Source: Streptomyces populi
GTDB lineage: Bacteria > Actinomycetota > Actinomycetes > Streptomycetales > Streptomycetaceae
Length of the DNA stretch: 64,000 nucleotides
Assembly (NCBI RefSeq): GCF_002911015.1
Contig: NZ_KZ626846.1
Span: 1 to 64,000, forward strand
Reading direction: 5' to 3'
Part shown: in pieces, positions 1 through 8,267 of the stretch
Position numbering within the stretch: the first letter of the stretch is position 1
How the letters are laid out: every line of letters starts with the position of its first letter
Translations under genes and position numbers: made by a program
Notes under the pieces: generated by a model
What the model saw: only the letters and a program-made list of their open reading frames with translations
Databases searched by the model: none
What the model was told of the DNA's origin: nothing

Positions 1-84
1 GCCGTGCCGGTGCATCAGCCCGTCGCCGTTGGACAAAGATGTGGGCGTCGGTGGCGACGGGCATCGATGTACCGGCACGGCCCC
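1..84. repeat. 84-bp hairpin repeat, copy A (truncated by window edge)
   Basis: This is an imperfect palindrome: about 29 bases at the left end pair with the right end (left arm GCCGTGCCGGTGCATCAGCC, right arm ending GATGTACCGGCACGGC). The same element occurs in reverse orientation at 6623-6709 with only three base differences over 84 bp. It overlaps no credible gene. The outer GGGG seen in copy B would lie just outside the window. It could be a REP- or MITE-like element or a structured intergenic repeat; no transposase is linked to it. Confidence 0.8.
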
Positions 85-139
85 TCGCGTGCGTACCCGG
101 CTGCGGGTGCGTCGTGGTTCGGGCGCAGCCCCTCATCGG

Positions 140-200
140 CGTGGTTCTCAGCCCCTCCGGCGTTTGAGGAGCGGGGGCCGGGGGCGGCGCCCCCGGTACG
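140..200. repeat. GC-rich Streptomyces intergenic repeat
   Basis: A CCCCTCCGGCGTTTGAGGAG core is followed by a G/C-rich hairpin tract. The same core recurs inverted near 6541-6570, again next to the 84-bp hairpin element, so the two repeats travel as a composite. Such tracts are common between Streptomyces genes and often sit near gene ends. It is non-coding. Confidence 0.6.
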
Positions 201-299
201 GGTCGGGTAGGGGCGAAAGAAGCTTGTGTGGGGGCGGGTGCTGGATCCTGGTGGGGGAGGGGCGGCGGCGTACGATTTCGGCTGGTGGAAAGGGGTCGT

Positions 300-797
300 A
301 TGGCTGGGGATTCTCGGAAGCGGCTGCTGGAGGAGCTGGCGGACGTGTCGCGGCGGTACATGGCCTCGTACGCGCTGTTCAACCAGGCCCTCGCCGACCA
401 CGTCGGACTGCATCCGACGGACGTGCAGTGCGTGAACCTGCTCAGCCTGGAGGACGGGCCCGTGACCACCGGGCGGATCGCCGAGATGACGGGGCTGACG
501 ACCGGGTCGGCCACGCGGTTGGTGGACCGGCTGGAGAAGGCCGGTTACGTGGTGCGGGAACGCGATGTGGTCGACCGGCGGCGGGTGCTGGTGGCGGTCG
601 TGCCCGAGAAGATCGCCGAGTTCGGGCGGATGTGGGAGCGTCTTGGCGCCGGCTGGTACGGCCTGTTCGACGGGCTCGACGACGCCGAGGTCGCCCTGAT
701 CATCGGGCACATGCGCCGTACGGTCGACTTCAGTGCCGAGCAGGTCGCCCGGCTGCGGTCCGGGGACTTTCAGGAGGCCTCGGACGAGGCGTCGTAG
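300..797 (+). CDS. MarR family transcriptional regulator
   Basis: This is a 165-residue winged-helix DNA-binding protein of the MarR family. The HTH/wing region follows the usual plan: a recognition-helix stretch (RIAEMTGLTTGSATRLVDRL) and then the wing with the conserved D-x-R-R (VVDRRRVLV). The ATG at 300 is preferred over an in-frame upstream start because GGAAAGGGG precedes it at good spacing and the family begins close to this point. The ligand is unknown. It runs convergently into the HxlR gene and overlaps it by 28 bp. A MarR-type inverted repeat lies before the monooxygenase at 4670, but linking it to this regulator is only inference. Confidence 0.85.
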   Translation: MAGDSRKRLLEELADVSRRYMASYALFNQALADHVGLHPTDVQCVNLLSLEDGPVTTGRIAEMTGLTTGSATRLVDRLEKAGYVVRERDVVDRRRVLVAVVPEKIAEFGRMWERLGAGWYGLFDGLDDAEVALIIGHMRRTVDFSAEQVARLRSGDFQEASDEAS

Positions 798-1183
798 CGC
801 TCGCGGGCCTCCACGACCTCCTCGATGTGGTGCTCCGCCCAGTCCTTGACGGCGGTGAGCAGGCAGCTCAGGTTGGTGCCCAGGGGCGTGAGTTCGTAGT
901 CGACGCGGACCGGTACGGACGGGGTGACCGTGCGGGAGAGGATGCCGTCGCGCTCCAGTGAACGCAGGGTCTGCGTCAGCATCTTGGGGCTGACTCCGGC
1001 GATCTTGCGGCCGAGGTCGCTGTAGCGCATCGGTCCGCCCGCGTCGGCGAGCGCGCTCACGATCAGGCTGACCCACTTGTCGCTGATGCGGTCCAGGAGC
1101 TGGTTGGTGGGGCAGCTCTTGATGAAGGCGTCGTACTCGATGCGGGCCTGCTGACGCCGTTGGGCCGCCGTCGTGGTCGCCAT
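770..1183 (-). CDS. HxlR family transcriptional regulator
   Basis: This 137-residue winged-helix protein carries the HxlR signature: a cysteine near the N-terminus (IKSCPTNQLLDRI), DKWVSLIV in helix 1 and an HTH reading VSPKMLTQTLRSLERDGIL. HxlR proteins often sense electrophiles or redox state through that cysteine and control a divergent oxidoreductase. Here the divergent gene at 1306 is a quinone oxidoreductase-like enzyme, and the space between holds a perfect and an imperfect inverted repeat. The 3' end overlaps the MarR gene. Autoregulation plus control of the oxidoreductase is the likely arrangement. Confidence 0.9.
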   Translation of the reverse strand: MATTTAAQRRQQARIEYDAFIKSCPTNQLLDRISDKWVSLIVSALADAGGPMRYSDLGRKIAGVSPKMLTQTLRSLERDGILSRTVTPSVPVRVDYELTPLGTNLSCLLTAVKDWAEHHIEEVVEARERYDASSEAS

Positions 1184-1205
1184 GACTCACCTCCGGGTGA
1201 CGTAC

Positions 1206-1240
1206 GCACCTTCAGGTGCCTACTTACCAATGGATAGTAA
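1206..1240. promoter_or_regulatory. Divergent operator region, HxlR/oxidoreductase
   Basis: Two inverted repeats lie side by side. GCACCT-TC-AGGTGC (1206-1219) is perfect. TACTtaCCA-A-TGGatAGTA (1221-1239) has seven of nine pairs matched and resembles the A/T-rich TACTTACC-type sites seen upstream of HxlR-controlled genes. They sit 22-57 bp before the HxlR start and 65-100 bp before the oxidoreductase start, where one dimeric repressor could control both promoters. Confidence 0.6.
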
Positions 1241-1305
1241 CTCTTCCTAGGGTTGTTGTGGCGGGTGAGAGACCCGCGGATGGCCTACAGATGGGGTGAG
1301 CTGGG

Positions 1306-2202
1306 ATGCGTGCAGCGGTTGTGACGTCGTTCGGTGGTCCGGAATCCGTCGAGATCGTCGAGGTCGCCCTGCCGGAGCCGGGGGCCCGGCAGGTGCGGAT
1401 CAAGGTGGCGGCCGCGGGGGTCAATCCCGTGGACGCCGGGGTGCGCGCCGGTGTCTTCGGGGGTGCGGGGAAGCGGCTGGGGCTCGGTTGGGACGTGGCA
1501 GGTGTCGTGGATGCGGTGGGGGTCGCGTCGGGGTGGAACGTCGGTGACGAGGTGGTGGCGCTGGCGTACGGGACCGCCAAGTCCCTCGGTACGCACGCCG
1601 ATCACGTGGTGGTCGACGCCGACGCGGTGGCCGTGGCGCCCCGCTCGGTCGACGCGGCGCACGCGGCGAGCCTGCCGCTCAACGCGCTGACCGCGGCCCA
1701 GGCCCTGGACGGGCTGCGCCTGGAGCCGGGCGCGAGTCTGCTGGTCACGGGGGCCGCGGGGGCGGTCGGCGGGTACGCCGTGCAGCTCGCCGCCCGGCTC
1801 GGGGTGAGCGTGACCGCGCTGGCCCGTGAGGGCGACGAGGAGTTCGTGCGGTCCCTGGGGGCGGACCGGTTCGTGTCGGAGCCGGAGGCGGTGGCCCCGG
1901 GGAGCGTGGACGCGGTGCTGGACGCGGCGCTCCTGGGCGAGGTCGCCCTGGAGCGGGTGCGGGACGGGGGCGCCTTCCTGGGCGTCATCCCGGGAGCCCA
2001 GCCGGCGTCCGTGCGCGGGGTGCGGACCGGCGCGGTGGAGGTCGCCGCCGACGGCGCCCGGCTCGCGGAGCTCGTGGCGCTCGTCGACGAGGGGGCGTTG
2101 ACCACCCGGGTCGCCGGGACGTACGCGCTCGACGAGGCCGTCAAGGTGCACGCGCGGCTCGCGGAGGGCGGACTGCGGGGCCGGCTGGTCCTCGTGCCCT
2201 AG
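1306..2202 (+). CDS. NADP-dependent quinone oxidoreductase-like (MDR) enzyme
   Basis: This is a 298-residue zinc-independent medium-chain dehydrogenase/reductase. The N-terminal GroES-like domain begins MRAAVVTSFGGPESVEIVEV. A Rossmann domain with the dinucleotide loop VTGAAGAVGGYAVQLAARLG lies near residues 145-165. No structural-zinc cysteine cluster is present, which fits the quinone oxidoreductase/zeta-crystallin branch. It probably reduces quinones or alkenals using NADPH in the cytoplasm. It is transcribed away from the HxlR regulator across a shared operator, which suggests induction by electrophilic stress. Confidence 0.85.
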   Translation: MRAAVVTSFGGPESVEIVEVALPEPGARQVRIKVAAAGVNPVDAGVRAGVFGGAGKRLGLGWDVAGVVDAVGVASGWNVGDEVVALAYGTAKSLGTHADHVVVDADAVAVAPRSVDAAHAASLPLNALTAAQALDGLRLEPGASLLVTGAAGAVGGYAVQLAARLGVSVTALAREGDEEFVRSLGADRFVSEPEAVAPGSVDAVLDAALLGEVALERVRDGGAFLGVIPGAQPASVRGVRTGAVEVAADGARLAELVALVDEGALTTRVAGTYALDEAVKVHARLAEGGLRGRLVLVP

Positions 2203-2223
2203 CCGGCGGCCCGGTTGGAACCC

Positions 2224-3642
2224 CTAGTGGTGCTGCTCCGGTGCCTTGAGCGGGAGCAGGCGTACGAGGGGGCAGCACAGGAGGGCGACGGCGGCGACGA
2301 CGGTGAGGCTCACGGTGGTGGCGTGGGCCCCGCCGCCGGTCCGGAAGTAGACGGTGGTGACGGCGGCGGCTCCGATCGCGTTGGCGAGCTGCTGGACGGC
2401 GCCGAGCGAGCCGCCCGCGCTGCCGGCCTCCTCGGGGGCGATGTCGCCGATGGTGACGTCGTAGAGCGAGCCGAAGCAGGCGCCCATGCCGAGGCCGATG
2501 ACGAGCAGCGGCGGGACCAGGGCCCAGCCGCCGGTGTCCGTGCCGGAGGTGGCGACCAGGGCGATGAGGTGGGCCGTTCCGGCGAGGGTGACCAGGAAAC
2601 CGATGAGGACGAGACGGCGGCCCAGGCGGCCGATCAGGCGGTAGCAGGCGATCGAGGCGATGACGATGCCCGCGGACAGGGGTGTCAGGGCGAGCGCGGC
2701 GGCCGCGGGGGAGCGGCCGAGGCCCTGCTGGAGGAAGAGGGAGACGACGTAGAGGAGGCCGGCGACCGCGGCGAAGAAGACGACGCCGATGACCAGTCCC
2801 GAGGTGAAGCCGCGGTTGTGGAGGAGGGAGGGCTTGATCAGGGGGCTGGGCGCGGTGCGCTGGCGGTGGCAGAACCCGGCGAAGAGGGCGAGGCCGGCGA
2901 GCAGGAGCAGGACGGGGGGCGCGTCCCAGCCGTGGGCCGAGCCCTCGATGAGGCCGGTGAGCAGGGTGAGCATGGTGGCGCCGAGGAGGACGGAACCGGG
3001 GGCGTCGACGGTGGTCGCGCGGTCGCCGGTGTCACGGGGGAGCAGCCGGGCGGCGGCGAGGAGCGCGGCGCCGCCGAGAACGATGTTGATGAGGAACATC
3101 GGGCGCCAGCCGAGGCCGGCGAGGTCGGCGTCGACGATGAACCCGGCGAGGACCGGGCCGCCGACGGCGGACAGGCCCATCACCGGTCCGAACAGGCTGT
3201 AGGCCTTGCCGATCTGGTCCCGGGGCCAGGTCGCGCCGAGGATGCCGAAGCCCTGCGGGATGACGAGCGCGCCGAACGCGCCCTGGACCAGGCGGGCGGC
3301 GACGAGGGTGCCCGGGGTGGGCGCGAGGCCGCAGGCGGCCGAGGCGGCGGTGAAGCCCGCGAGGCCGGTCAGGAAGAGCCGGCGGCGGCCGTACTTGTCG
3401 CCGAGCCGCCCGCCGAGGACGAGCAGGACGCCGAGGGCGAGGGCGTAGGACGCGCCGAGCCACTGGATGAGGACGGTGCCGCCGCCGAGGTCGTGGGTGA
3501 TGGTCGGGGCGGCGATGTTGGTGATGGTGCTGTCGAGGAGGTCCAGGACGTCGGCGGCGAGGACGACGCCGAGGATCGCCCAGCGGACGCGGGCGGGAGG
3601 ATGGCTTCCGGTTTCGCGTGCGTCATGCAGTATCTGTGTCAC
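2224..3642 (-). CDS. MFS exporter, DHA2 (EmrB/QacA) type, 14 TM
   Basis: This 472-residue membrane protein has about 14 hydrophobic helices, as in the DHA2 drug:H+ antiporters. Motif C-like and motif A-like sequences are visible (LGGRLGDKYGRRRLFLTGL after TM2), with the DHA2 motif D1 region LDSTITNIAAPTI in TM1. The GTG start at 3642 lies inside a perfect inverted repeat, so the transcript may be leaderless or nearly so. Its substrate cannot be told from sequence. It ends 22 bp from the convergent oxidoreductase. The divergent region upstream leads to the AraC gene's 3' end, so it forms its own transcription unit. Confidence 0.9.
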   Translation of the reverse strand: MTQILHDARETGSHPPARVRWAILGVVLAADVLDLLDSTITNIAAPTITHDLGGGTVLIQWLGASYALALGVLLVLGGRLGDKYGRRRLFLTGLAGFTAASAACGLAPTPGTLVAARLVQGAFGALVIPQGFGILGATWPRDQIGKAYSLFGPVMGLSAVGGPVLAGFIVDADLAGLGWRPMFLINIVLGGAALLAAARLLPRDTGDRATTVDAPGSVLLGATMLTLLTGLIEGSAHGWDAPPVLLLLAGLALFAGFCHRQRTAPSPLIKPSLLHNRGFTSGLVIGVVFFAAVAGLLYVVSLFLQQGLGRSPAAAALALTPLSAGIVIASIACYRLIGRLGRRLVLIGFLVTLAGTAHLIALVATSGTDTGGWALVPPLLVIGLGMGACFGSLYDVTIGDIAPEEAGSAGGSLGAVQQLANAIGAAAVTTVYFRTGGGAHATTVSLTVVAAVALLCCPLVRLLPLKAPEQHH

Positions 3643-3649
3643 GCAGATA
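3631..3649. promoter_or_regulatory. Inverted repeat overlapping MFS start codon
   Basis: TATCTG and CAGATA form perfect arms around a 7-nt spacer, and the GTG start of the exporter (3640-3642 on the minus strand) lies within the spacer. A repressor bound here would block the promoter or initiation region directly. The cognate regulator is not obvious. Confidence 0.5.
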
Positions 3650-3750
3650 AATGTCGGGCATGGGGTGGGGTGAGGTCAAGCGGGATATCGCGCGGTCGGG
3701 AGAGCGGAGTGCCCGTGCGGGGTGTGGTGCGGGGGCGGCGCGGGCGGAGG

Positions 3751-4566
3751 TCAGGCGGGCCCGTGGCCGGCCGCGTACGACGTCGGGGGGACTCCGACCG
3801 TCGCGGTGAAGTCCCGGACCAGGTGGGCCTGGTCGGCGTAGCCGAGGTCGGCGGCCAGGGCGGCCCAGTTCACCGGCTCGGACCCCTCGGCCCGTTCGAG
3901 GGCCTCGTGGATGCGGTAGCGCAGGATGATCCACTTCGGGCCGACGCCGACGTACGCGGAGAACAGGCGTTGCAGGGCGCGGACCGTCATGCCCTCGGCC
4001 TCGGCGAGCGTGCCGACGTTTCGGATCGCGCGGTCGGCGCGGATGCGGTCCACCAGGGCCGTCGCCAGGGCGGCCGCCGGGTCCGGGTGCGGATCGAGGT
4101 CCAGGAGGAAGGCGTCGAGGGCGGCCACCCGGGCCCGCTCGTCGTCCGGGTCGAGGACGGCCGCGACGGCGCTCGCGGAGTCCGGGAAGACCTCGGGGAG
4201 GGGGAGTCGCTTCCCGGTGAGGGCCGACAGGGGGCGGCCGGGGGCGAAGGGGCGGAAGCCGCCAGGGCGGAACTGGATCCCGCACACCCTTCCCCGGCCC
4301 TCCAGTTTCTGGGTGAACAGGCCGAGTCCGATGCCGGCGACCTCGCCGAAGGGGTCCTGTCCCGCGTACCGCTGGAAGACGACGTTGACCGACGGGTGCG
4401 GGACCACGTGCGAGGCGTAGGGCTGGGTGAGGTCCCAGTCGATCAGCCAGTAGTGCTCCAGGTAGGGGCGCAGCGGCTCGGCGGGCTCGTGGCGGCGGAA
4501 GCGGACGCGCGCGAAGAGCTCCGCGGCGTCGACGATGCCTCGGGTGTCACGGCGTGGGGCGGCCAT
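3751..4566 (-). CDS. AraC family transcriptional regulator
   Basis: This is a 271-residue protein. The N-terminal about 150 residues form an effector domain of the type beginning RPYLEHYWLIDWDL, with GIQFRPGGFRPF. The C-terminal 100 residues hold two AraC helix-turn-helices (NVGTLAEAEGMTVRALQRLF, then ADLGYADQAHLVRDFTATVG). It most likely binds DNA as an activator. The neighbouring DHA2 exporter on the same strand and the divergent monooxygenase pair are both candidate targets. Position alone cannot separate them. Confidence 0.88.
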   Translation of the reverse strand: MAAPRRDTRGIVDAAELFARVRFRRHEPAEPLRPYLEHYWLIDWDLTQPYASHVVPHPSVNVVFQRYAGQDPFGEVAGIGLGLFTQKLEGRGRVCGIQFRPGGFRPFAPGRPLSALTGKRLPLPEVFPDSASAVAAVLDPDDERARVAALDAFLLDLDPHPDPAAALATALVDRIRADRAIRNVGTLAEAEGMTVRALQRLFSAYVGVGPKWIILRYRIHEALERAEGSEPVNWAALAADLGYADQAHLVRDFTATVGVPPTSYAAGHGPA

Positions 4567-4635
4567 GTCGGGATCGTAGGGCGGGGCACCGACAGTCGCG
4601 GAATAGCCGGGGCGGGGTGGTGGTTCACGGGTATA

Positions 4636-4649
4636 GTTGAAGCATCAAC
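4636..4649. promoter_or_regulatory. MarR-like palindrome before the monooxygenase
   Basis: GTTGA-AGCA-TCAAC is a perfect five-base inverted repeat that ends 20 bp before the start codon and just before the GGAGG ribosome-binding site. Its TTGA/TCAA form is typical of MarR-family operators. The MarR gene at 300 is a possible but unproven partner. Confidence 0.5.
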
Positions 4650-4669
4650 AACTTGGAGGGTGAGCGACC

Positions 4670-5767
4670 ATGCAGTTCGGGATCTTCAGCGTCGGTGATG
4701 TGACACCGGACCCCACCACGGGCCGGGAGCCGACCGAGCGCGAGCGCATCAAGGCCATGGTCGCCATCGCGCTGAAGGCCGAGGAGGTCGGCCTCGACGT
4801 CTTCGCGACCGGAGAGCACCACAACCCGCCGTTCGTGCCGTCGTCCCCGACCACGATGCTCGGCTACATAGCGGCGAGGACGGAGAAGCTGATCCTCTCC
4901 ACCTCCACCACCCTCATCACCACCAACGACCCGGTGAAGATCGCCGAGGACTACGCGATGCTCCAGCACCTCGCGGACGGCCGGGTCGACCTGATGATGG
5001 GCCGCGGCAACACGGGACCGGTCTACCCCTGGTTCGGGCAGGACATCCGGCAGGGCATCAACCTCGCCGTCGAGAACTACGCGCTGCTGCACCGCCTGTG
5101 GCGCGAGGACGTGGTGACGTGGGAGGGCAAGTTCCGTACGCCGCTCCAGTCGTTCACGTCGACCCCGCGCCCGCTGGACGGCGTCGCGCCGTTCGTCTGG
5201 CACGGCTCCATCCGCTCGCCCGAGATCGCCGAGCAGGCCGCGTACTACGGCGACGGCTTCTTCCACAACAACATCTTCTGGCCCGCCGACCACACCAAGC
5301 GGATGGTCGAGCTCTACCGCGAGCGGTACGCGCACTACGGGCACGGCACCGCCGAGCAGGCCATCGTCGGCCTCGGCGGCCAGGTGTTCATGCGGCCCAA
5401 CTCCCAGGACGCCGTACGGGAGTTCCGTCCGTACTTCGACAACGCTCCCGTCTACGGCCACGGTCCCTCCCTGGAGGACTTCACCGAGCAGACCCCGCTC
5501 ACCGTCGGCTCTCCGCAGCAGGTCATCGAGAAGACGCTGTCCTTCCGCGAGTACGCCGGTGACTACCAGCGCCAGCTCTTCCTGATGGACCACGCCGGGC
5601 TGCCGCTCAAGACGGTCCTGGAGCAGCTCGACCTGCTGGGCGAACAGGTCGTGCCGGTGCTGCGCGAGGAGTTCGCCAAGAACCGTCCGGCCGACGTGCC
5701 GGACGCGCCGACCCACGCGGCCCGGGTGGCCGCGGCCGAGGAGAAGGAAGAGGTGAGCCGCGCATGA
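4670..5767 (+). CDS. LLM-class flavin-dependent monooxygenase (CE1758-like)
   Basis: This 365-residue TIM-barrel protein is related to bacterial luciferase. The family features ATGEHHNPP, LSTSTTLITTNDPVKIAEDY and GRVDLMMGRGN are clear. It should oxidise an unknown substrate with FMNH2 and O2. The next gene overlaps it by four bases and encodes an FMN reductase, giving the two-component monooxygenase/reductase pair known as the CE1758/CE1759 duo in actinobacteria. A GGAGG site and a MarR-like palindrome precede the start. Confidence 0.9.
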   Translation: MQFGIFSVGDVTPDPTTGREPTERERIKAMVAIALKAEEVGLDVFATGEHHNPPFVPSSPTTMLGYIAARTEKLILSTSTTLITTNDPVKIAEDYAMLQHLADGRVDLMMGRGNTGPVYPWFGQDIRQGINLAVENYALLHRLWREDVVTWEGKFRTPLQSFTSTPRPLDGVAPFVWHGSIRSPEIAEQAAYYGDGFFHNNIFWPADHTKRMVELYRERYAHYGHGTAEQAIVGLGGQVFMRPNSQDAVREFRPYFDNAPVYGHGPSLEDFTEQTPLTVGSPQQVIEKTLSFREYAGDYQRQLFLMDHAGLPLKTVLEQLDLLGEQVVPVLREEFAKNRPADVPDAPTHAARVAAAEEKEEVSRA

Positions 5768-6417
5768 AGCTCGTCGTCGTCTCGGCGGGGCTGAGCGTCC
5801 CGTCGTCCACGCGGCTGCTGGGCGACCGGCTGGCGGCCGCGACCGCCGGCCGGGTGTCCGGTGAGGTGGACCTCAGGGTCGTCGAACTGCGCGACCTCGC
5901 GGTCGAGATCGCGCACAACTTCACCAACGGCTTCCCCGGCCGCGCCCTGTCCGCCGCGATCGACGACGTGACCTCCGCGGACGGTCTGATCGTCGTCACG
6001 CCCGTCTTCTCCGCGTCCTACAGCGGTCTGTTCAAGTCGTTCTTCGACGTGCTCGACAAGGACGCGCTGGCGGGCAGGCCCGTGCTGATCGCGGCGACCG
6101 GGGGGACCGGGCGGCACTCGCTGGTCCTCGAACACGCGCTGCGTCCGCTGTTCGCGTACCTGCGGGCGGTGGTCGTGCCGACCGGCGTGTACGCGGCGTC
6201 GGAGGACTGGGGGGCCGAGGGGCTCGCGGAGCGGATCGAGCGGGCCGCGGGTGAACTGGCCGCGCTGATGCCGGCCGGTACACCGGCCCCGGCCCCGATG
6301 CCCTCCTCGGCCTCGGCCGGGTCCGAGGCGGTCGTCCCCGCCCAGCCCGCGCCCGGCCGCGCGGACGGTTTCCACGTGGTCCCGTTCGAGGAGCAGCTCG
6401 CGGCGCTGCGGGCGTAG
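5764..6417 (+). CDS. NADPH-dependent FMN reductase (CE1759-like)
   Basis: This 217-residue flavodoxin-fold protein starts with the phosphate-binding strand-loop VVVSAGLSVPSSTRLLGDRL and contains the FMN-binding loop TPVFSASYSGLFKSFFD near residue 80. It should supply reduced FMN to the monooxygenase just upstream. Its ATG overlaps that gene's stop (ATGA), so the two are translationally coupled. The last 50 residues are Ala/Pro-rich and poorly conserved in character, followed by an acidic VVPFEEQLAALRA tail. Confidence 0.9.
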   Translation: MKLVVVSAGLSVPSSTRLLGDRLAAATAGRVSGEVDLRVVELRDLAVEIAHNFTNGFPGRALSAAIDDVTSADGLIVVTPVFSASYSGLFKSFFDVLDKDALAGRPVLIAATGGTGRHSLVLEHALRPLFAYLRAVVVPTGVYAASEDWGAEGLAERIERAAGELAALMPAGTPAPAPMPSSASAGSEAVVPAQPAPGRADGFHVVPFEEQLAALRA

Positions 6418-6622
6418 CGAGTTTTTCGCCCCCTCCGCCCCTACCCTCCCCCAAGGTCTCGGCTTCTCCCCCAGCCTTCGGCCGGGAGGGACCCCCAGAC
6501 CAGGGGGACCCCCAGCGCCCCCGGGGGCTCCGCCCCGGACCCCGCTCCTCAGACGCCGGAGGGGCCGAAACCTTCCCGCTGGAACCTTCCCGGAGTGTGC
6601 CCGCACCCGGGATCCGGCGTGA
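6418..6622. repeat. Intergenic repeat tract (C-rich hairpins)
   Basis: This gene-free stretch holds several short G/C inverted repeats of the CCCCCAGnnnnCTGGGGG kind and an inverted copy of the CCCCTCCGGCG core seen at 140-200. It lies between two convergent transcription units and may act as a terminator region for both. No coding signal was found. Confidence 0.6.
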
Positions 6623-6709
6623 GGGGCCGTGCCGGTACATCGATGCCCGTCGCCACCGACGCCCACATCCCTGTCCGACGGCGACGGGCTGATGCACCGG
6701 CACGGCCCC
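6623..6709. repeat. 84-bp hairpin repeat, copy B (inverted)
   Basis: This is a complete copy, in opposite orientation, of the element at 1-84. The ends GGGGCCGTGCCGGT and ACCGGCACGGCCCC are perfect inverted repeats, and most of the interior also pairs, apart from a central 20-25 nt loop. It ends about 30 bp beyond the 3' end of the histidine kinase gene, so it could also terminate that transcript. Confidence 0.8.
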
Positions 6710-6740
6710 GACCCACCCACCGGACCGGCCCGCAGGCACC

Positions 6741-8267
6741 TCAGCCGATCGGACGCGTGTCCTCCACCGTGAAGCCGATCACCGTGCCACCGCCCTTCCG
6801 GGGATGGGCGAACGGGGTGCCTCCATGGGCTGCGGAGACCTCGCGGACGATGGACAGGCCGAGGCCCGAGCCGGGGAGGCTGCGGGCGTCGGCGGCTCGG
6901 TAGAAGCGGTCGAAGACACGCACGAGGTCGTCGTCACCGATACCGGGACCCCGGTCGAGCACCTCGACACGGACCGGCCCGCGACGGCCCCCGAAGCCGG
7001 CGGGAGCCGCGGTGCCGGGGAAGCCGGTGTGGCTCGTGGAGCCCGCGGGGGCATCGGCGGGACCGGAAGAAGGATCGGCGGCGTCGGCCTGCCGTACGGG
7101 CCCCGTCACCACGACCTCGATCGGCGCCGTCCCGCCCCGGTCGAACTTGGCGGCGTTCTCCACGAGGTTGGAGACCGCGCGCTGGAGGGCGGTCGGGCGG
7201 CCGTCGACCGCGGTGTCGCCGGCGGCCCGGACGGTGATGTCCCGCCCGGTGCGGCGGCGGGAGACGATCGCGACGTCCTCGGCGAGTTCGGCGAGGTCCA
7301 GCCGCCGTACGGGCTCGGTGTCCGACTGGCCGGCCGCGAGGGCGACGAGTTCGTTGACCAGGTCGGTCAGCTCCCGGGACTCCAGCGCCAGATCGGCGAC
7401 GAGTTCCTCACGCGCGTCGGGCGGCAGCTCGTCGATCCGGCGGAGCATCGAGATGTTCGTGCGCAGCGAGGTCAGCGGCGTACGGAGTTCGTGCCCCGCG
7501 TCCTGGACCAGGCGCCGCTGGTCCTCCTCGGACTGGGCGAGCCGGCCGAGCATCCGGTCGAAGGACCGGCCGAGCCGGGCCACCTCGTCATGACCGGTGA
7601 CCGGCACCTGGATGCCGAGACGACCGGTGCGCGCCACGTCCTCGGCGGCCCCGGCGAGCCGCACCAGGCGCCGGGTGATGCGCCGGGCCAGCCACCAGCC
7701 GAACAGCCCCGCGGCGATCACGACGGCCCCGACGAGCAGGACCGTCCGCTGCTGGAGCTCCCGGAGCAGATCCTCCGTGTCGCTGAACTGCTGGGCGACC
7801 TGCACGGCGCCCCGTCCGCCGCCGAGCGACACGGTGGTCAGGCGGTAGCGGTCCCCGGCGACGTCGACGTCCTTGTGCTGCACCAGAACGCCCGCCGCGG
7901 CGTGGCCGGCGACCGTCCGGTCGCGGCCGTCCACGGGCAGGGGCGGAACGCCCCGGTCGACGATCGCGCCGCCCGCCCCGAGCACCTGCACGTCGGTACG
8001 GCTGGGCCGGATGATGTCGTCCAGGGGCCCGGCGTGGTCCGGGTCGGAGGAGACGAAGTCGCCCGGCTCCAGCGGGTGCTCACGCACCTGGTCGCGCAGG
8101 TCCTGCACCACCTCGGCGAAGACGGTCTGCTGGTCGACCCGCACCAGTCGCGCGGCGGCGTCGTAGCTCAGGAACCCGACCAGGACCGTGACGGCGGCGG
8201 CGACGGCCGCGAAGGACACGGTGAAGGTGGCCCGCAGGGAGGACACCTGCCGCAGCCGTCGTCGCAC
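6741..8267 (-). CDS. Sensor histidine kinase (HAMP-HisKA-HATPase)
   Basis: This 508-residue membrane kinase has one TM near residues 12-30, an extracytoplasmic sensor of about 130 residues, a second TM near 180-200 and a HAMP linker. The HisKA box is DAGHELRTPLTSL, whose His is autophosphorylated. An HATPase domain follows with N-box NLVENAAKF, G1 DRGPGIG and G2 GSGLGLSI. An Ala/Pro-rich insertion of about 40 residues interrupts the ATPase domain before the G1 box. It overlaps nothing but abuts the response regulator stop directly, so the two are cotranscribed. The stimulus is unknown; overall it resembles MprB-like sensors. Confidence 0.93.
   Translation of the reverse strand: MRRRLRQVSSLRATFTVSFAAVAAAVTVLVGFLSYDAAARLVRVDQQTVFAEVVQDLRDQVREHPLEPGDFVSSDPDHAGPLDDIIRPSRTDVQVLGAGGAIVDRGVPPLPVDGRDRTVAGHAAAGVLVQHKDVDVAGDRYRLTTVSLGGGRGAVQVAQQFSDTEDLLRELQQRTVLLVGAVVIAAGLFGWWLARRITRRLVRLAGAAEDVARTGRLGIQVPVTGHDEVARLGRSFDRMLGRLAQSEEDQRRLVQDAGHELRTPLTSLRTNISMLRRIDELPPDAREELVADLALESRELTDLVNELVALAAGQSDTEPVRRLDLAELAEDVAIVSRRRTGRDITVRAAGDTAVDGRPTALQRAVSNLVENAAKFDRGGTAPIEVVVTGPVRQADAADPSSGPADAPAGSTSHTGFPGTAAPAGFGGRRGPVRVEVLDRGPGIGDDDLVRVFDRFYRAADARSLPGSGLGLSIVREVSAAHGGTPFAHPRKGGGTVIGFTVEDTRPIG

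Noticed and set aside
2215..4698. Plus-strand 827-codon frame opposite the exporter and AraC genes
   Set aside because: Composition is Gly/Glu/Asp-rich without structure, and the opposite-strand genes carry clear family signatures.
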